From NCBI RefSeq assembly GCF_001077535.1, contig NZ_CP011968.1, positions 1,612,001-1,676,000 of the forward strand: 64,000 nucleotides of DNA. Direction: 5' to 3'. Numbering within the stretch: the stretch's first letter is position 1; each line of letters begins with the position of its first letter. A model generated the notes under the pieces. The model saw only the letters and a list, made by a program, of their open reading frames with translations. It had not been told where the DNA came from and did no database searches. The translations under genes were made by a program, and so were the position numbers. This DNA is from Clostridioides difficile ATCC 9689 = DSM 1296 (GTDB lineage: Bacteria; Bacillota; Clostridia; Peptostreptococcales; Peptostreptococcaceae). Shown one piece after another: positions 27,558-35,655 of this stretch.

Positions 27558-28406
27558 TTATATATTTAACTCAAATGTAAAATTATCAATTAGTCTGGTT
27601 TTTCCTATAAACACAGCAATTGCCACAAGTATAGAATGTTCTATTTGCTTAACAGGTTGTAATGTCTCACTATCTACAATTTCAACATAGTCTATTTTTG
27701 CTAAGTGTTCAGAATTTATTTTAGCTGTTATTAATTCTTTTATATTCTCTGGATTTAGATTGCCTTTTACTAATTCTTCTTTTGCTAAACTTAAGCTCTT
27801 ATTTAATATTAGAGCAGATTTTCGTTCTTCCTCAGAGAGATATGTATTTCTCGAACTTTTTGCTAATCCATCATTTTCACGAATTATAGGACAGCCTATT
27901 ATTTCTGTATCTATGTTTAAATCCTTGACCATTCTTTTAATTACAGCTAATTGTTGGGCATCCTTCTCTCCAAAATAAGCTTTATCAGGTGTTACTATAT
28001 TTAGAAACTTTGAAACAACTAGGCAGACACCTCCAAAATGAACAGGTCTTTTAGCTCCACAAAGAAAATCTGTAAGTCCAGAAACATTAATGGTAGTACA
28101 ATTACCTTTTAAATACATTTCTTCTGGTGATGGGTTAAAGACTACTGTTGCTCCACTATCCATACAATATTTAAAATCTTTATCTATATCTCTTGGATAG
28201 CTATTAAAATCTTCATTTGGTCCAAATTGAGTTGGATTTACAAATACACTCACTACTACTTTATCATTTTCTTTTATAGCTTTTTTTATAAGACTTTGGT
28301 GTCCTTCATGTAAAAATCCCATTGTTGTAACAAGCCCTATAGAATAGCCATGTTTTCTCCAATCTTTGATTATATTTCTTAGTAATTTAATTTCTTTTAC
28401 AAGCAT
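27558..28406 (-). CDS. panC: pantothenate synthetase
   Basis: Joins pantoate and beta-alanine with ATP in the last step of pantothenate synthesis. The 282-residue nucleotidyltransferase shows TTMGFLHEGHQSLIKKA (HxGH ATP site), NPTQFGPNEDFNSYPRD, FLCGAKRPVHFGGV, YFGEKDAQQLAVIKRM and the KMSKS-like region KSSRNTYLS. ATG at 28406 behind AAGGATGG. It is the third gene of a leftward operon with panB and a DUF2520 gene. Confidence 0.95.
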   Translation of the reverse strand: MLVKEIKLLRNIIKDWRKHGYSIGLVTTMGFLHEGHQSLIKKAIKENDKVVVSVFVNPTQFGPNEDFNSYPRDIDKDFKYCMDSGATVVFNPSPEEMYLKGNCTTINVSGLTDFLCGAKRPVHFGGVCLVVSKFLNIVTPDKAYFGEKDAQQLAVIKRMVKDLNIDTEIIGCPIIRENDGLAKSSRNTYLSEEERKSALILNKSLSLAKEELVKGNLNPENIKELITAKINSEHLAKIDYVEIVDSETLQPVKQIEHSILVAIAVFIGKTRLIDNFTFELNI

Positions 28407-28424
28407 TTTGTACCATCCTTAATA

Positions 28425-29252
28425 TTAGTATAATTTTTCTAACTCAGATTCATTTATTGAAAAGCTGTGTTTTTCTTGTGGAAATGCACCTGTATTAACT
28501 TCTAGGATGTAATTTTTAATTGAATCTTTCATTATATCTCCTATATTTGCATACTGCTTTACAAACTTAGGAACAAAATCTCCAAACATTCCCAACATAT
28601 CTTGATAAACTAAAATTTGTCCATCACAGTTAATTCCTGCCCCTATACCTATTGTAGGAATTGAAATAGAATTAGTTACCATCTCAGCTATTTTCGTAGG
28701 CACTCCTTCAAGGACAATAGAGAATGCACCTGCTTTTTCTATTAATTTAGCATCTTCAATAAGTTGTCTTGCTGTTTCACTGGTATTTCCTTGAACCTTA
28801 AACCCACCAAATGAATTTACTGATTGAGGAGTTAATCCTAAATGCCCCATTACAGGTATTTGAGCATTTACAATGCTTTCTATTTGCTTTATAACGTTTG
28901 AGCCACCTTCTAACTTTACAGCATGAGCTCCTCCTTCTTTTATAAGTCTACCGGCGTTTTTAACTGCATCTTCTATAGAAACATGGTAAGATAGAAAAGG
29001 CATATCACTTACGATTAAGGCATTTTTAACACCATTTTTTACAGCTTTTGTATGATATATAATTTCGTCTATGGTAACAGATAGAGTGTTTTCTTCACCT
29101 TTTATAACCATTCCTAATGAATCTCCTATTAAAATACCATTTATATCACACTCATCCATTATTTTTGCAATTGAGTAGTCATAAGCAGTAAGCATAGATA
29201 GTTTTTTTCCTTCATATTTAGCATTCTTAAAAGTCTGTATGGTATTTTTCAT
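28425..29252 (-). CDS. panB: 3-methyl-2-oxobutanoate hydroxymethyltransferase
   Basis: Transfers a hydroxymethyl group from methylene-tetrahydrofolate to ketoisovalerate, giving ketopantoate. The 275-residue barrel shows [54 protein letters not shown], the catalytic-region VLEGVP, IGIGAG and [18 protein letters not shown] at 29252 lies inside the 3' end of the upstream gene (26-base overlap), with AGGAGGAAAA as its site. Confidence 0.95.
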   Translation of the reverse strand: MKNTIQTFKNAKYEGKKLSMLTAYDYSIAKIMDECDINGILIGDSLGMVIKGEENTLSVTIDEIIYHTKAVKNGVKNALIVSDMPFLSYHVSIEDAVKNAGRLIKEGGAHAVKLEGGSNVIKQIESIVNAQIPVMGHLGLTPQSVNSFGGFKVQGNTSETARQLIEDAKLIEKAGAFSIVLEGVPTKIAEMVTNSISIPTIGIGAGINCDGQILVYQDMLGMFGDFVPKFVKQYANIGDIMKDSIKNYILEVNTGAFPQEKHSFSINESELEKLY

Positions 29253-30165
29253 CGTTTTTTCCTCCTAAAAGTTTGTAAATTTCTTTGTATTTTTCAGATT
29301 TACTTATTAAATTTTCGATTGCATTTTCTATAGTAATATTTTTTATACCTTTTAATGAATTGTCATTTCCTAAGGCAATTATTTTTAGTATGTTTAAGGA
29401 TAGTATTTTGTAAATATCCTCATCTTTTTTATCCAATACAGATAGATGTTTTCTTATTGGTGTTATATCTCCACGAGAAACAGGACCAGTAAGAGCTTTA
29501 GTAAAGCCATTATCAAGTATATTTTCTATATTTTTTTTTACTAAAGGACTGATAGCTTTTAAAGATTCCTCTTCAGATAAACCTAATTTAATAAAGTAAC
29601 TTACTCCTATATCTAGTAAAGATAATACTAAATTTGAAACTAAAACATTAGCTAAATGATAAGTGGCTGAAGTATCCTTATCTCTTATAAAAAATTGGTT
29701 TCCCAAATCATCTATGAAATTTTGAATAACTAAATCATCTTGTTCATTATCACTTTCTATGGAAAAACAAATGTCTTTCATTTTTTTTATGTTGGTATTT
29801 TTATTGGAAAATGCAAATATAGGATGGATAGAATAAATTAATGCACCTGCTTTTTTTGAACAGAACAATATACTAGATTTTAAAGAGCCACTTGTGTGGC
29901 AAATGTATTTATGTTTTAAATTAAATTTGGAAAGTTTTTTGTCTATAATTTCAATAGAATCATCTGATGTTGTAATAAATAATATATCGTTTTCATAAAT
30001 TATATCTTTCAAATTGCTGTAAATCTTTGTTTTTGTTAAATTTGTTGATTCTAATAAAGATAATTGATTCCTTCCATAAAAGCCTGAAACACAATAACCT
30101 TTTGATAAAAAATAATTTGCCAAAGATGTTCCAACTTTTCCAGAACCAATAAAGCCTATTTTAAT
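29227..30165 (-). CDS. Rossmann/DUF2520 protein of the pan operon, probable ATT start
   Basis: A protein of about 312 residues with an N-terminal NAD(P)-binding fold and a C-terminal helical DUF2520 domain ([20 protein letters not shown]). The nucleotide motif [16 protein letters not shown] lies upstream of the first canonical start (TTG at 30123), and no ATG, GTG or TTG precedes it in frame. An ATT at 30165 sits seven bases behind GGAGG and gives [12 protein letters not shown], so I take it as the start. Position ahead of panB and the ketopantoate reductase-like layout suggest it reduces ketopantoate (inference). Confidence 0.75.
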   Translation of the reverse strand: MKIGFIGSGKVGTSLANYFLSKGYCVSGFYGRNQLSLLESTNLTKTKIYSNLKDIIYENDILFITTSDDSIEIIDKKLSKFNLKHKYICHTSGSLKSSILFCSKKAGALIYSIHPIFAFSNKNTNIKKMKDICFSIESDNEQDDLVIQNFIDDLGNQFFIRDKDTSATYHLANVLVSNLVLSLLDIGVSYFIKLGLSEEESLKAISPLVKKNIENILDNGFTKALTGPVSRGDITPIRKHLSVLDKKDEDIYKILSLNILKIIALGNDNSLKGIKNITIENAIENLISKSEKYKEIYKLLGGKNDEKYHTDF

Positions 30166-30169
30166 AGTA

Positions 30170-30802
30170 TCACCTCCACTTTGTGATACAACATCTTAAT
30201 TTCTAATCTCATTCCTGAGGATATGAGTTACATAAGACAAAATAATTAAAAACATTTAAAGTATAGTTCTTATAACAAGATACCATCCATAAATATCTTA
30301 CCATTTTCATAAAAAATTGACAATTAATTCTATAAAATTTATATAATAAAATATCAGTAAAAAAATTATGATATTTATAAAATATAAGTTTTTTGTTTTA
30401 CTATATATATTAAAAGTGATTAAGTCTATTAGAAAAATTATGATGTTTTTAGAAATTAATGCTTTTTAACTTCAATAGTATCAATAATACTGATTTTTTA
30501 TAAAAATTTAAAACAATAATAAAATATATAATTTATTTTTGTGGACAATTTGTCAAGATTAGTACCAAGTTAAAATTTAATATAAGAGAGAGATGTATTA
30601 TGTAATATTAATTTTTTTTAAATTGGTAATACTATATTGCTGTATTTTTTTTTATCAATTATAATTTAAAATATGAAGTAATAAACTTTCTAATTAAATT
30701 AAGGTATTTAGTGTATATGTATAAGTTATAAGTAAATCTTCTAAAAAGAATAATTTTAACAATGTTGTTATAAAGAGCAGTAACTATGGAGGAGATAAGT
30801 AT
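30170..30802. other. long leader region of the PAS-GGDEF-EAL gene
   Basis: About 630 AT-rich bases with no gene. A promoter-like pair (TTGACA at 30317-30322, TATATA at 30340-30345 or TATAAT at 30342-30347) would give a 5' leader of about 450 bases. An imperfect dyad TGGACAATTTGTCAA lies near 30541. I see no c-di-GMP riboswitch. Confidence 0.45.
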
Positions 30803-32896
30803 ATGAACAAACATAATTTTGAAGTTATATTAAATCAACTACAGATTAATATATATGTTACAAATATTCATACTAATGAAATTATTTTTATGAACAAAAA
30901 AATGAAAGAAGAATATAATATTTTAGATCCAGAAGGAAAAGTTTGTTGGCAAGTATTATATCCTGAAAAAAATTCTACTTGTAGTTTTTGTAAAGTTTTA
31001 GAATTATTAAAGAATGATAAAAAAGGAGTATTAATAAAGTGGTATGAAAAATGTAATAAGTTAAATCGTGTTTTTGAAAATTATGATAGTTTAATTACAT
31101 GGCAAGATGGCACAGTTGTTCATATGCATCAATCAATAGATATTGCAAACTCAACAAGCTTAAATAAACCAATTAAGATTAATGAATTTCATGAAATATC
31201 AAATAATAAAGAAGAAAAAGGAGTTTTTAATTTTTCAAGAGACAATTTTGATTATAATTCTACATTGCTTTACGATGCTTTGATTAGAGGTACAGATGAA
31301 TATATATACATTTGCAATATGAAAACAGGCGTATTTCGATATTCACCATCACAAGTTGAATTATTTGACTTACCAGGAGAAATTGTTAAAAATCCGCTTG
31401 TTTACTGGAAAAAAATTGTACATCCAGAAGACTGGAATCGTTTTTATAAGTCAAACACTGAAATAGGTAAAAACCAGATGGATTATCATACAGTGGAATT
31501 TAGGGCTAAAAATCGTAGTGGAGAATATATATGGTTAAGATGTAGAGGTCAACTAATGCGTGATGAATTTGGAGAGCCAAGTATTTTTGCAGGAATAATG
31601 ACGCAATTAGGTAAACAAAATAAGATTGATTCATTGACACAGTTACTGAATTATCATGAATTTATGAGTGTATTTGAAGATAAAATTTCAAATCCTATGA
31701 TTGAAAAATTATGCATAGTATTATTAGATATTGACGATTTTAAAAATGTTAATGAGATGTATGATAGGGATTTTGGAGATAATATAATAAAAACACTAGC
31801 ACAGTCTGTACAATCTATTTTACCAGATAATGCTGAACTTTATAAACTTGATGGGGACGAAATGGGCATTCTTGTTGATAATGTTGAAGAAAATGAAATT
31901 CTAACTCTATATAATCAAATACAGAATATGATTATACACCTTCAACTATGGAGAAAATATGGATTAAATATAACAATTTCTGCTGGTTGTGTAATATATC
32001 CAAAACATGGAGATACAGTAAAAGAACTTTATAAGTGTGCTAGTTACTCTTTACAATATGCGAAAGAGCATGGTAAAAACAGGCTTGTTTTTTTCTCCCA
32101 AGAAATATTAAAAAATAAAATGTATTCATTAGAAATGATGCGGGATTTAAAGGCATCAATTAATGATGATTTTAGGGGGTTTAGTCTTCGATTCCAGCCA
32201 CAAGTAGATACAGAAAGTCATAAAATAATAGGTGTAGAAGTTCTTTTAAGGTGGACTAATGACAAATGCAAAGCAATTTCTCCTTTGGAATTTATTCCAA
32301 TATTAGAAGAAAATGATATGATAAATATTGTAGGGGCTTGGGTGCTTCGAATGGCATTACGTACTTTTAGGAAATGGATTGATTACTATCCTTTTTTTAA
32401 AGTGAGTGTAAACGTTTCAGCTGTTCAAATATTAGAAGACACATTTATTGAAGATATAGTAAAAATTATAGATGATGAAAATTTTCCTTATCAAAATCTT
32501 GTTTTAGAATTGACAGAAAGTCATACAGTACAAAATATGAGTATTTTACAGTTTAAATTTAAGGCTTTACAAGATTTAGGAATTTATATTGCTATGGATG
32601 ATTTTGGTACTGGATACTCGTCTCTAGAAGTTTTAAAATTTTCTCCAATAGATATAGTGAAAATTGATAGAGTATTTGTTAAAGATATATTAAAGAGTAA
32701 GTTTGATGCTACATTTATACATTTTATTGTTGCAATTTGTCATGATGTAGGAATAAAAGTATGTTTAGAAGGTGTAGAAACACAAGAAGAGTATGATTTA
32801 GTTAAACAAATAAAGCCAGATTACATACAAGGATATTTATTTGGAAAACCGCAGACAGCAACAGAAATCTTTGACCTTTTAAAGCTAGATAATTAA
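30803..32896 (+). CDS. pdcA: PAS-GGDEF-EAL cyclic-di-GMP phosphodiesterase (PdcA-like)
   Basis: A 697-residue soluble protein. It has an N-terminal PAS-like region with Cys residues (VCWQVLYPEKNSTCSFCKVL), a PAS_3 fold near residues 150-270 (GEYIWLRCRGQLMRDEFGEP), a GGDEF domain whose active motif is degraded to LDGDEM, and a C-terminal EAL domain. The EAL catalytic set looks intact: GVEVLLRW, VSVNVSAVQ, ELTES, AMDDFGTGYSS, VKIDR, LEGVET. It should hydrolyse c-di-GMP while the GGDEF part senses GTP or is structural. Domain order and neighbours match C. difficile CD1515 (PdcA, reported as CodY-linked; recollection). ATG at 30803 behind GGAGGAGA. Confidence 0.88.
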   Translation: MNKHNFEVILNQLQINIYVTNIHTNEIIFMNKKMKEEYNILDPEGKVCWQVLYPEKNSTCSFCKVLELLKNDKKGVLIKWYEKCNKLNRVFENYDSLITWQDGTVVHMHQSIDIANSTSLNKPIKINEFHEISNNKEEKGVFNFSRDNFDYNSTLLYDALIRGTDEYIYICNMKTGVFRYSPSQVELFDLPGEIVKNPLVYWKKIVHPEDWNRFYKSNTEIGKNQMDYHTVEFRAKNRSGEYIWLRCRGQLMRDEFGEPSIFAGIMTQLGKQNKIDSLTQLLNYHEFMSVFEDKISNPMIEKLCIVLLDIDDFKNVNEMYDRDFGDNIIKTLAQSVQSILPDNAELYKLDGDEMGILVDNVEENEILTLYNQIQNMIIHLQLWRKYGLNITISAGCVIYPKHGDTVKELYKCASYSLQYAKEHGKNRLVFFSQEILKNKMYSLEMMRDLKASINDDFRGFSLRFQPQVDTESHKIIGVEVLLRWTNDKCKAISPLEFIPILEENDMINIVGAWVLRMALRTFRKWIDYYPFFKVSVNVSAVQILEDTFIEDIVKIIDDENFPYQNLVLELTESHTVQNMSILQFKFKALQDLGIYIAMDDFGTGYSSLEVLKFSPIDIVKIDRVFVKDILKSKFDATFIHFIVAICHDVGIKVCLEGVETQEEYDLVKQIKPDYIQGYLFGKPQTATEIFDLLKLDN

Positions 32897-33350
32897 TTCT
32901 AATTTATCAATAATATCACTGAAAAGCTTTAAAATCAAAAATACATTAAATTATTATATTGAAGATATATCAATTATAAATTGCAATATAAGAAAATAGC
33001 ATTTCAATGGATGTTAAATTGGGAATAGTATATGATTAAAGTATTTTAAAAAGGGATAACCATAATAAAAATAGATATCTATTTTTAGATTAAAAATAAT
33101 ATATCATAAATAAAATAATAAGAGGTAGATACAGTTTTAAGGGAATACAAAAGTTTTTAATTAAACTATGCTTGTTCAGATAGATATTTATTTAAGAAAA
33201 AAGACTATTAAAAGCAATATACAAGAATGATATATTAGATTGATTAAACAAGCATAAATATTATGTAAAAAACTTTAAGTTATAGAATTTAAATCTAATG
33301 TAGATAGATTACGTTTTTTTGCTTTTATTATGGTATAAATTGGTATCAAT
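32897..33350. other. intergenic region before the CRISPR leader
   Basis: No gene is supported. A 10-bp inverted repeat TATGCTTGTT/AACAAGCATA (33168-33177 and 33247-33256) spans 89 bases; its meaning is unknown. Confidence 0.4.
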
Positions 33351-33554
33351 ATTCAAAAGTAATATATTTATGATATAATAAAATTATAGGAATTTTGCAG
33401 TGAGCGATATTTGTGAAAAAATTTGGCGTAACAGTTGAAATATAAGGCGTTGAGAGTGCATGATAAGCGTTATCAATTGCACTATTGCTCGTTCACTGCA
33501 AATTTAGGAGAGTTGTATACGTGTAAGTGTTGAAAATACTAAGTTTATTTTGGT
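33351..33554 (+). promoter_or_regulatory. CRISPR leader with promoter and long-range inverted repeat
   Basis: A TATAAT at 33374-33379, with a weak -35 (TTCAAA, 33352-33357), precedes the leader. TTTGCAGTGA near 33394 and TCACTGCAAA near 33494 are exact 10-base complements flanking about 90 bases; next to them GCGAT and ATTGCTCG extend the pairing imperfectly. The intact repeats start right after the leader and the degenerate repeat is at the far end, so transcription is rightward. Confidence 0.7.
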
Positions 33555-34046
33555 GTTTTATATTAACTATATGGAATGTAAATACGGGAAAGCTAGAGGG
33601 TGTTTGGACTTTAGAGGAAAGTTTTATATTAACTATATGGAATGTAAATCGTTCTTGGAATGATAAATATAGAATTGGTTGGATAGTTTTATATTAACTA
33701 TATGGAATGTAAATTTTTAAGCTCCACCTTGTCTTAAAAGTTTAAGCAATAGTTTTATATTAACTATATGGAATGTAAATTATACTTATAGGAGTTGGAA
33801 TTATAATATTAACTACAAGTTTTATATTAACTATATGGAATGTAAATATTTGATTTTAATGGTACGTTTTCGCTTTCTCTAAGGTTTTATATTAACTATA
33901 TGGAATGTAAATTACAACGACTTATATTCTAAAATAAAAATGTAAACTTCGTTTTATATTAACTATATGGAATGTAAATCTATCTTTTGTTGCTTTACAT
34001 AAATTTATATTACTTATGTTTTATATTAACTATACAGAATGTAAGT
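33555..34046 (+). CRISPR. CRISPR array, 8 repeats of 29 bp and 7 spacers (type I-B style)
   Basis: The repeat begins GTTTTATATTAACTATATGG and ends AATGTAAAT. Copies start at 33555, 33621, 33686, 33752, 33819, 33884, 33951 and 34018. Spacers are 37, 36, 37, 38, 36, 38 and 38 bases. The first seven repeats are identical; the last (34018-34046) has TATACAGAATGTAAGT in its 3' half and marks the leader-distal end. The repeat matches the class used by C. difficile type I-B systems. No cas gene lies within the window, so the array depends on cas genes elsewhere. Confidence 0.97.
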
Positions 34047-34138
34047 TTTCATAATTTTCTTTTAATGTGTTATCTTATGATTATCTAGTTACATTAGCAT
34101 ACAAAAATATAATAAAATTACACTATATTATAAAAACA

Positions 34139-34172
34139 AAAAGGTAGTATAGAAATCCTATTACCTTTTTAT
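34139..34172 (+). terminator. terminator downstream of the CRISPR array
   Basis: AAAAGGTA and TACCTTTT form a stem around TATAGAAATCCTAT-type sequence, followed by TTATTATT. It lies about 95 bases after the last repeat and could also serve the convergent small gene. Confidence 0.6.
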
Positions 34173-34213
34173 TATTAATTTTATCAGTGTTTTATTATAA
34201 ATAGCTTACATAA

Positions 34214-34486
34214 TTACACATTTTTTCTGATTAAATAATATGATGCTATTGTTATAATAGATACTAATGCTAATGATGTTATTGCAGTATCTAATCTTCT
34301 TATTAATAAACTCATTTCTATATATTCAAGTTCTATTAAATACTGATAAAATATTTCTAGTTTAACAGCTTTTTCTCTATCTATATTTCCATACTTTAAC
34401 TCTAATTTATCTAAAGATTTTTTATTACAATAATTAACTTTATGTTTAATTAAATATCTTATTGTAGCACCTATTACAATTTTCAC
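34214..34486 (-). CDS. small hypothetical membrane protein beside the CRISPR array
   Basis: A 90-residue frame from a GTG at 34486. The first 60 residues are charged and helical (KSLDKLELKYGNIDREKAVK) and a C-terminal hydrophobic helix follows (AITSLALVSIITIASYYL). No clear ribosome binding site precedes the GTG; a TTG at 34519 is an alternative start. No family recognised. It does not have the short Lys-rich form of the type I toxins found next to other C. difficile CRISPR arrays. A MerR-type promoter on the same strand lies at 34649-34679. Confidence 0.5.
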   Translation of the reverse strand: MKIVIGATIRYLIKHKVNYCNKKSLDKLELKYGNIDREKAVKLEIFYQYLIELEYIEMSLLIRRLDTAITSLALVSIITIASYYLIRKNV

Positions 34487-34636
34487 TCTAACAAGTATAA
34501 ATATAATATTCCATCCAAAAGTTAAGAGGGGATATCTTTTTTATGATGGGAATGGATAAAATATTTATAACTGACATCTAACTGACATTTAAGCTTTAAA
34601 ATCAAAACCATATTGATTTTCTAAAATAATAACTAC

Positions 34637-34679
34637 TTGATTTAGTAAATAATAAAGAATATAGTAACTATATAGACAA
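34637..34679. promoter_or_regulatory. overlapping divergent promoters with a MerR-type palindrome
   Basis: Rightward: TTGATT (34637-34642), 17 bases, TATAGT (34660-34665) for the MerR gene. Leftward: TTGTCT (34679-34674), 19 bases, TATTAT (34654-34649). The dyad ATATAGTAACTATAT (34659-34673) overlaps both. The leftward element is nearly the same as that before the MATE gene at 21448-21478. Confidence 0.65.
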
Positions 34680-34704
34680 CAAAAAGAAAAGGAGTGTATA
34701 ACCC

Positions 34705-35523
34705 TTGGAAAAACAGTATTTTACAACAGGTGAATTTGCTAAATTGTGTGGTATATCTAAGCAGACATTAATTTTCTATGACAAAATAGGTATTTTTTCT
34801 CCTGAATATAAAGATAAAAATAATTATAGATATTACTCAGTTTATCAATATGATACACTTGATATATTACAATCATTGAGAGAAATAGGAATGAGTTTAG
34901 AGGAAATAAAAGAGTATATACAAAATAGAACTCCCCAGCTTTGTGTGAAAATGCTTAAAGAAGAAGAAAAAAAGATAAGAGAAAAAATAAAAAAACTAAG
35001 AAAGATAAGTTCTAAGATGCAAAATAGAATAAATATAACAGTTGAAGGAATTTCTAAAATGAATAGTGAAGAAATTTATATATCCAAAAAGTTTGAAGAA
35101 TATTTAGTTCTATCAAGCGATTTGAGTAATATGAGTAATAGTGATTTTATGATGGAATTAATAGATTTCACCAATTATTGTAAATCGAAAAATTTGTATC
35201 AAGGATATGAGTTGGGAGTAATAGTAAGTAATGAAAATATAAAAAATGGGGACTATTTAAGTATATCAAGTTTTTATTTGAAGATAGATAAAAAAATAAA
35301 GGATAAAAAGCTATATGTAAAGCCAGAAGGAATGTATGCTTGCATAAAACATATTGGAAAATATGAGGATTCATATAAATCTTACGAAAAATTGAAAAAA
35401 TATATATATGAAAATGAATATAAAATTATTGGAAATTCGTATGAGGAGAGTATACTTGACTTTTTTTGTGAAAGTAATGAAGATAATTATATGACTGAAA
35501 TTTCAATCCAAGTATCCAGATAA
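34705..35523 (+). CDS. MerR-family regulator with C-terminal GyrI-like effector domain (BmrR type)
   Basis: A 272-residue activator. The N-terminal MerR DNA-binding domain reads YFTTGEFAKLCGISKQTLIF, YDKIGIFSP and YRYYSVYQYDTLDILQSLRE. A coiled-coil linker (EEEKKIREKIKKLRKIS) and a GyrI/AraC-effector-like ligand domain follow (LYVKPEGMYACIKHIGKYED). Such proteins bind drugs and untwist promoters with 19-base spacers. The start is TTG at 34705, behind AAAAGGAG. Its own promoter overlaps the palindrome, so autorepression is likely. The MATE gene at 20091 is a likely target. Confidence 0.85.
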   Translation: MEKQYFTTGEFAKLCGISKQTLIFYDKIGIFSPEYKDKNNYRYYSVYQYDTLDILQSLREIGMSLEEIKEYIQNRTPQLCVKMLKEEEKKIREKIKKLRKISSKMQNRINITVEGISKMNSEEIYISKKFEEYLVLSSDLSNMSNSDFMMELIDFTNYCKSKNLYQGYELGVIVSNENIKNGDYLSISSFYLKIDKKIKDKKLYVKPEGMYACIKHIGKYEDSYKSYEKLKKYIYENEYKIIGNSYEESILDFFCESNEDNYMTEISIQVSR

Positions 35524-35531
35524 GAATTAAA

Positions 35532-35586
35532 ATAGAGATATATTCAAATGTTAAGTAATTTTACTTATCATTGAATATATCTCTAT
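35532..35586. terminator. long hairpin, bidirectional terminator between the MerR and feoB genes
   Basis: ATAGAGATATATTCAA (35532-35547) pairs perfectly with TTGAATATATCTCTAT (35571-35586). The inner bases extend the stem to about 27 bp with one mismatch. On the minus strand TTTTAATTCTTA follows, fitting termination of feoAB. Confidence 0.8.
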
Positions 35587-35655
35587 GCTTTATAATAAAG
35601 TATATAAATTTTTAAATAGTTTCTCTAATATATGTCTAATGTCAGTTAATACTAA

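Noticed and set aside
30170..30802. c-di-GMP riboswitch or CodY box before the phosphodiesterase gene
   Set aside because: No sequence with the conserved aptamer core was found, and no convincing AATTTTCNGAAAATT match could be read; a profile search would be needed.
34047..34213. Type I toxin-antitoxin pair next to the CRISPR array
   Set aside because: Such pairs flank several C. difficile arrays, but I found no short hydrophobic, Lys-ended frame with an opposing RNA promoter here.
34214..34486. cas-related role for the small protein beside the array
   Set aside because: No similarity to Cas proteins; only position links it to the array.
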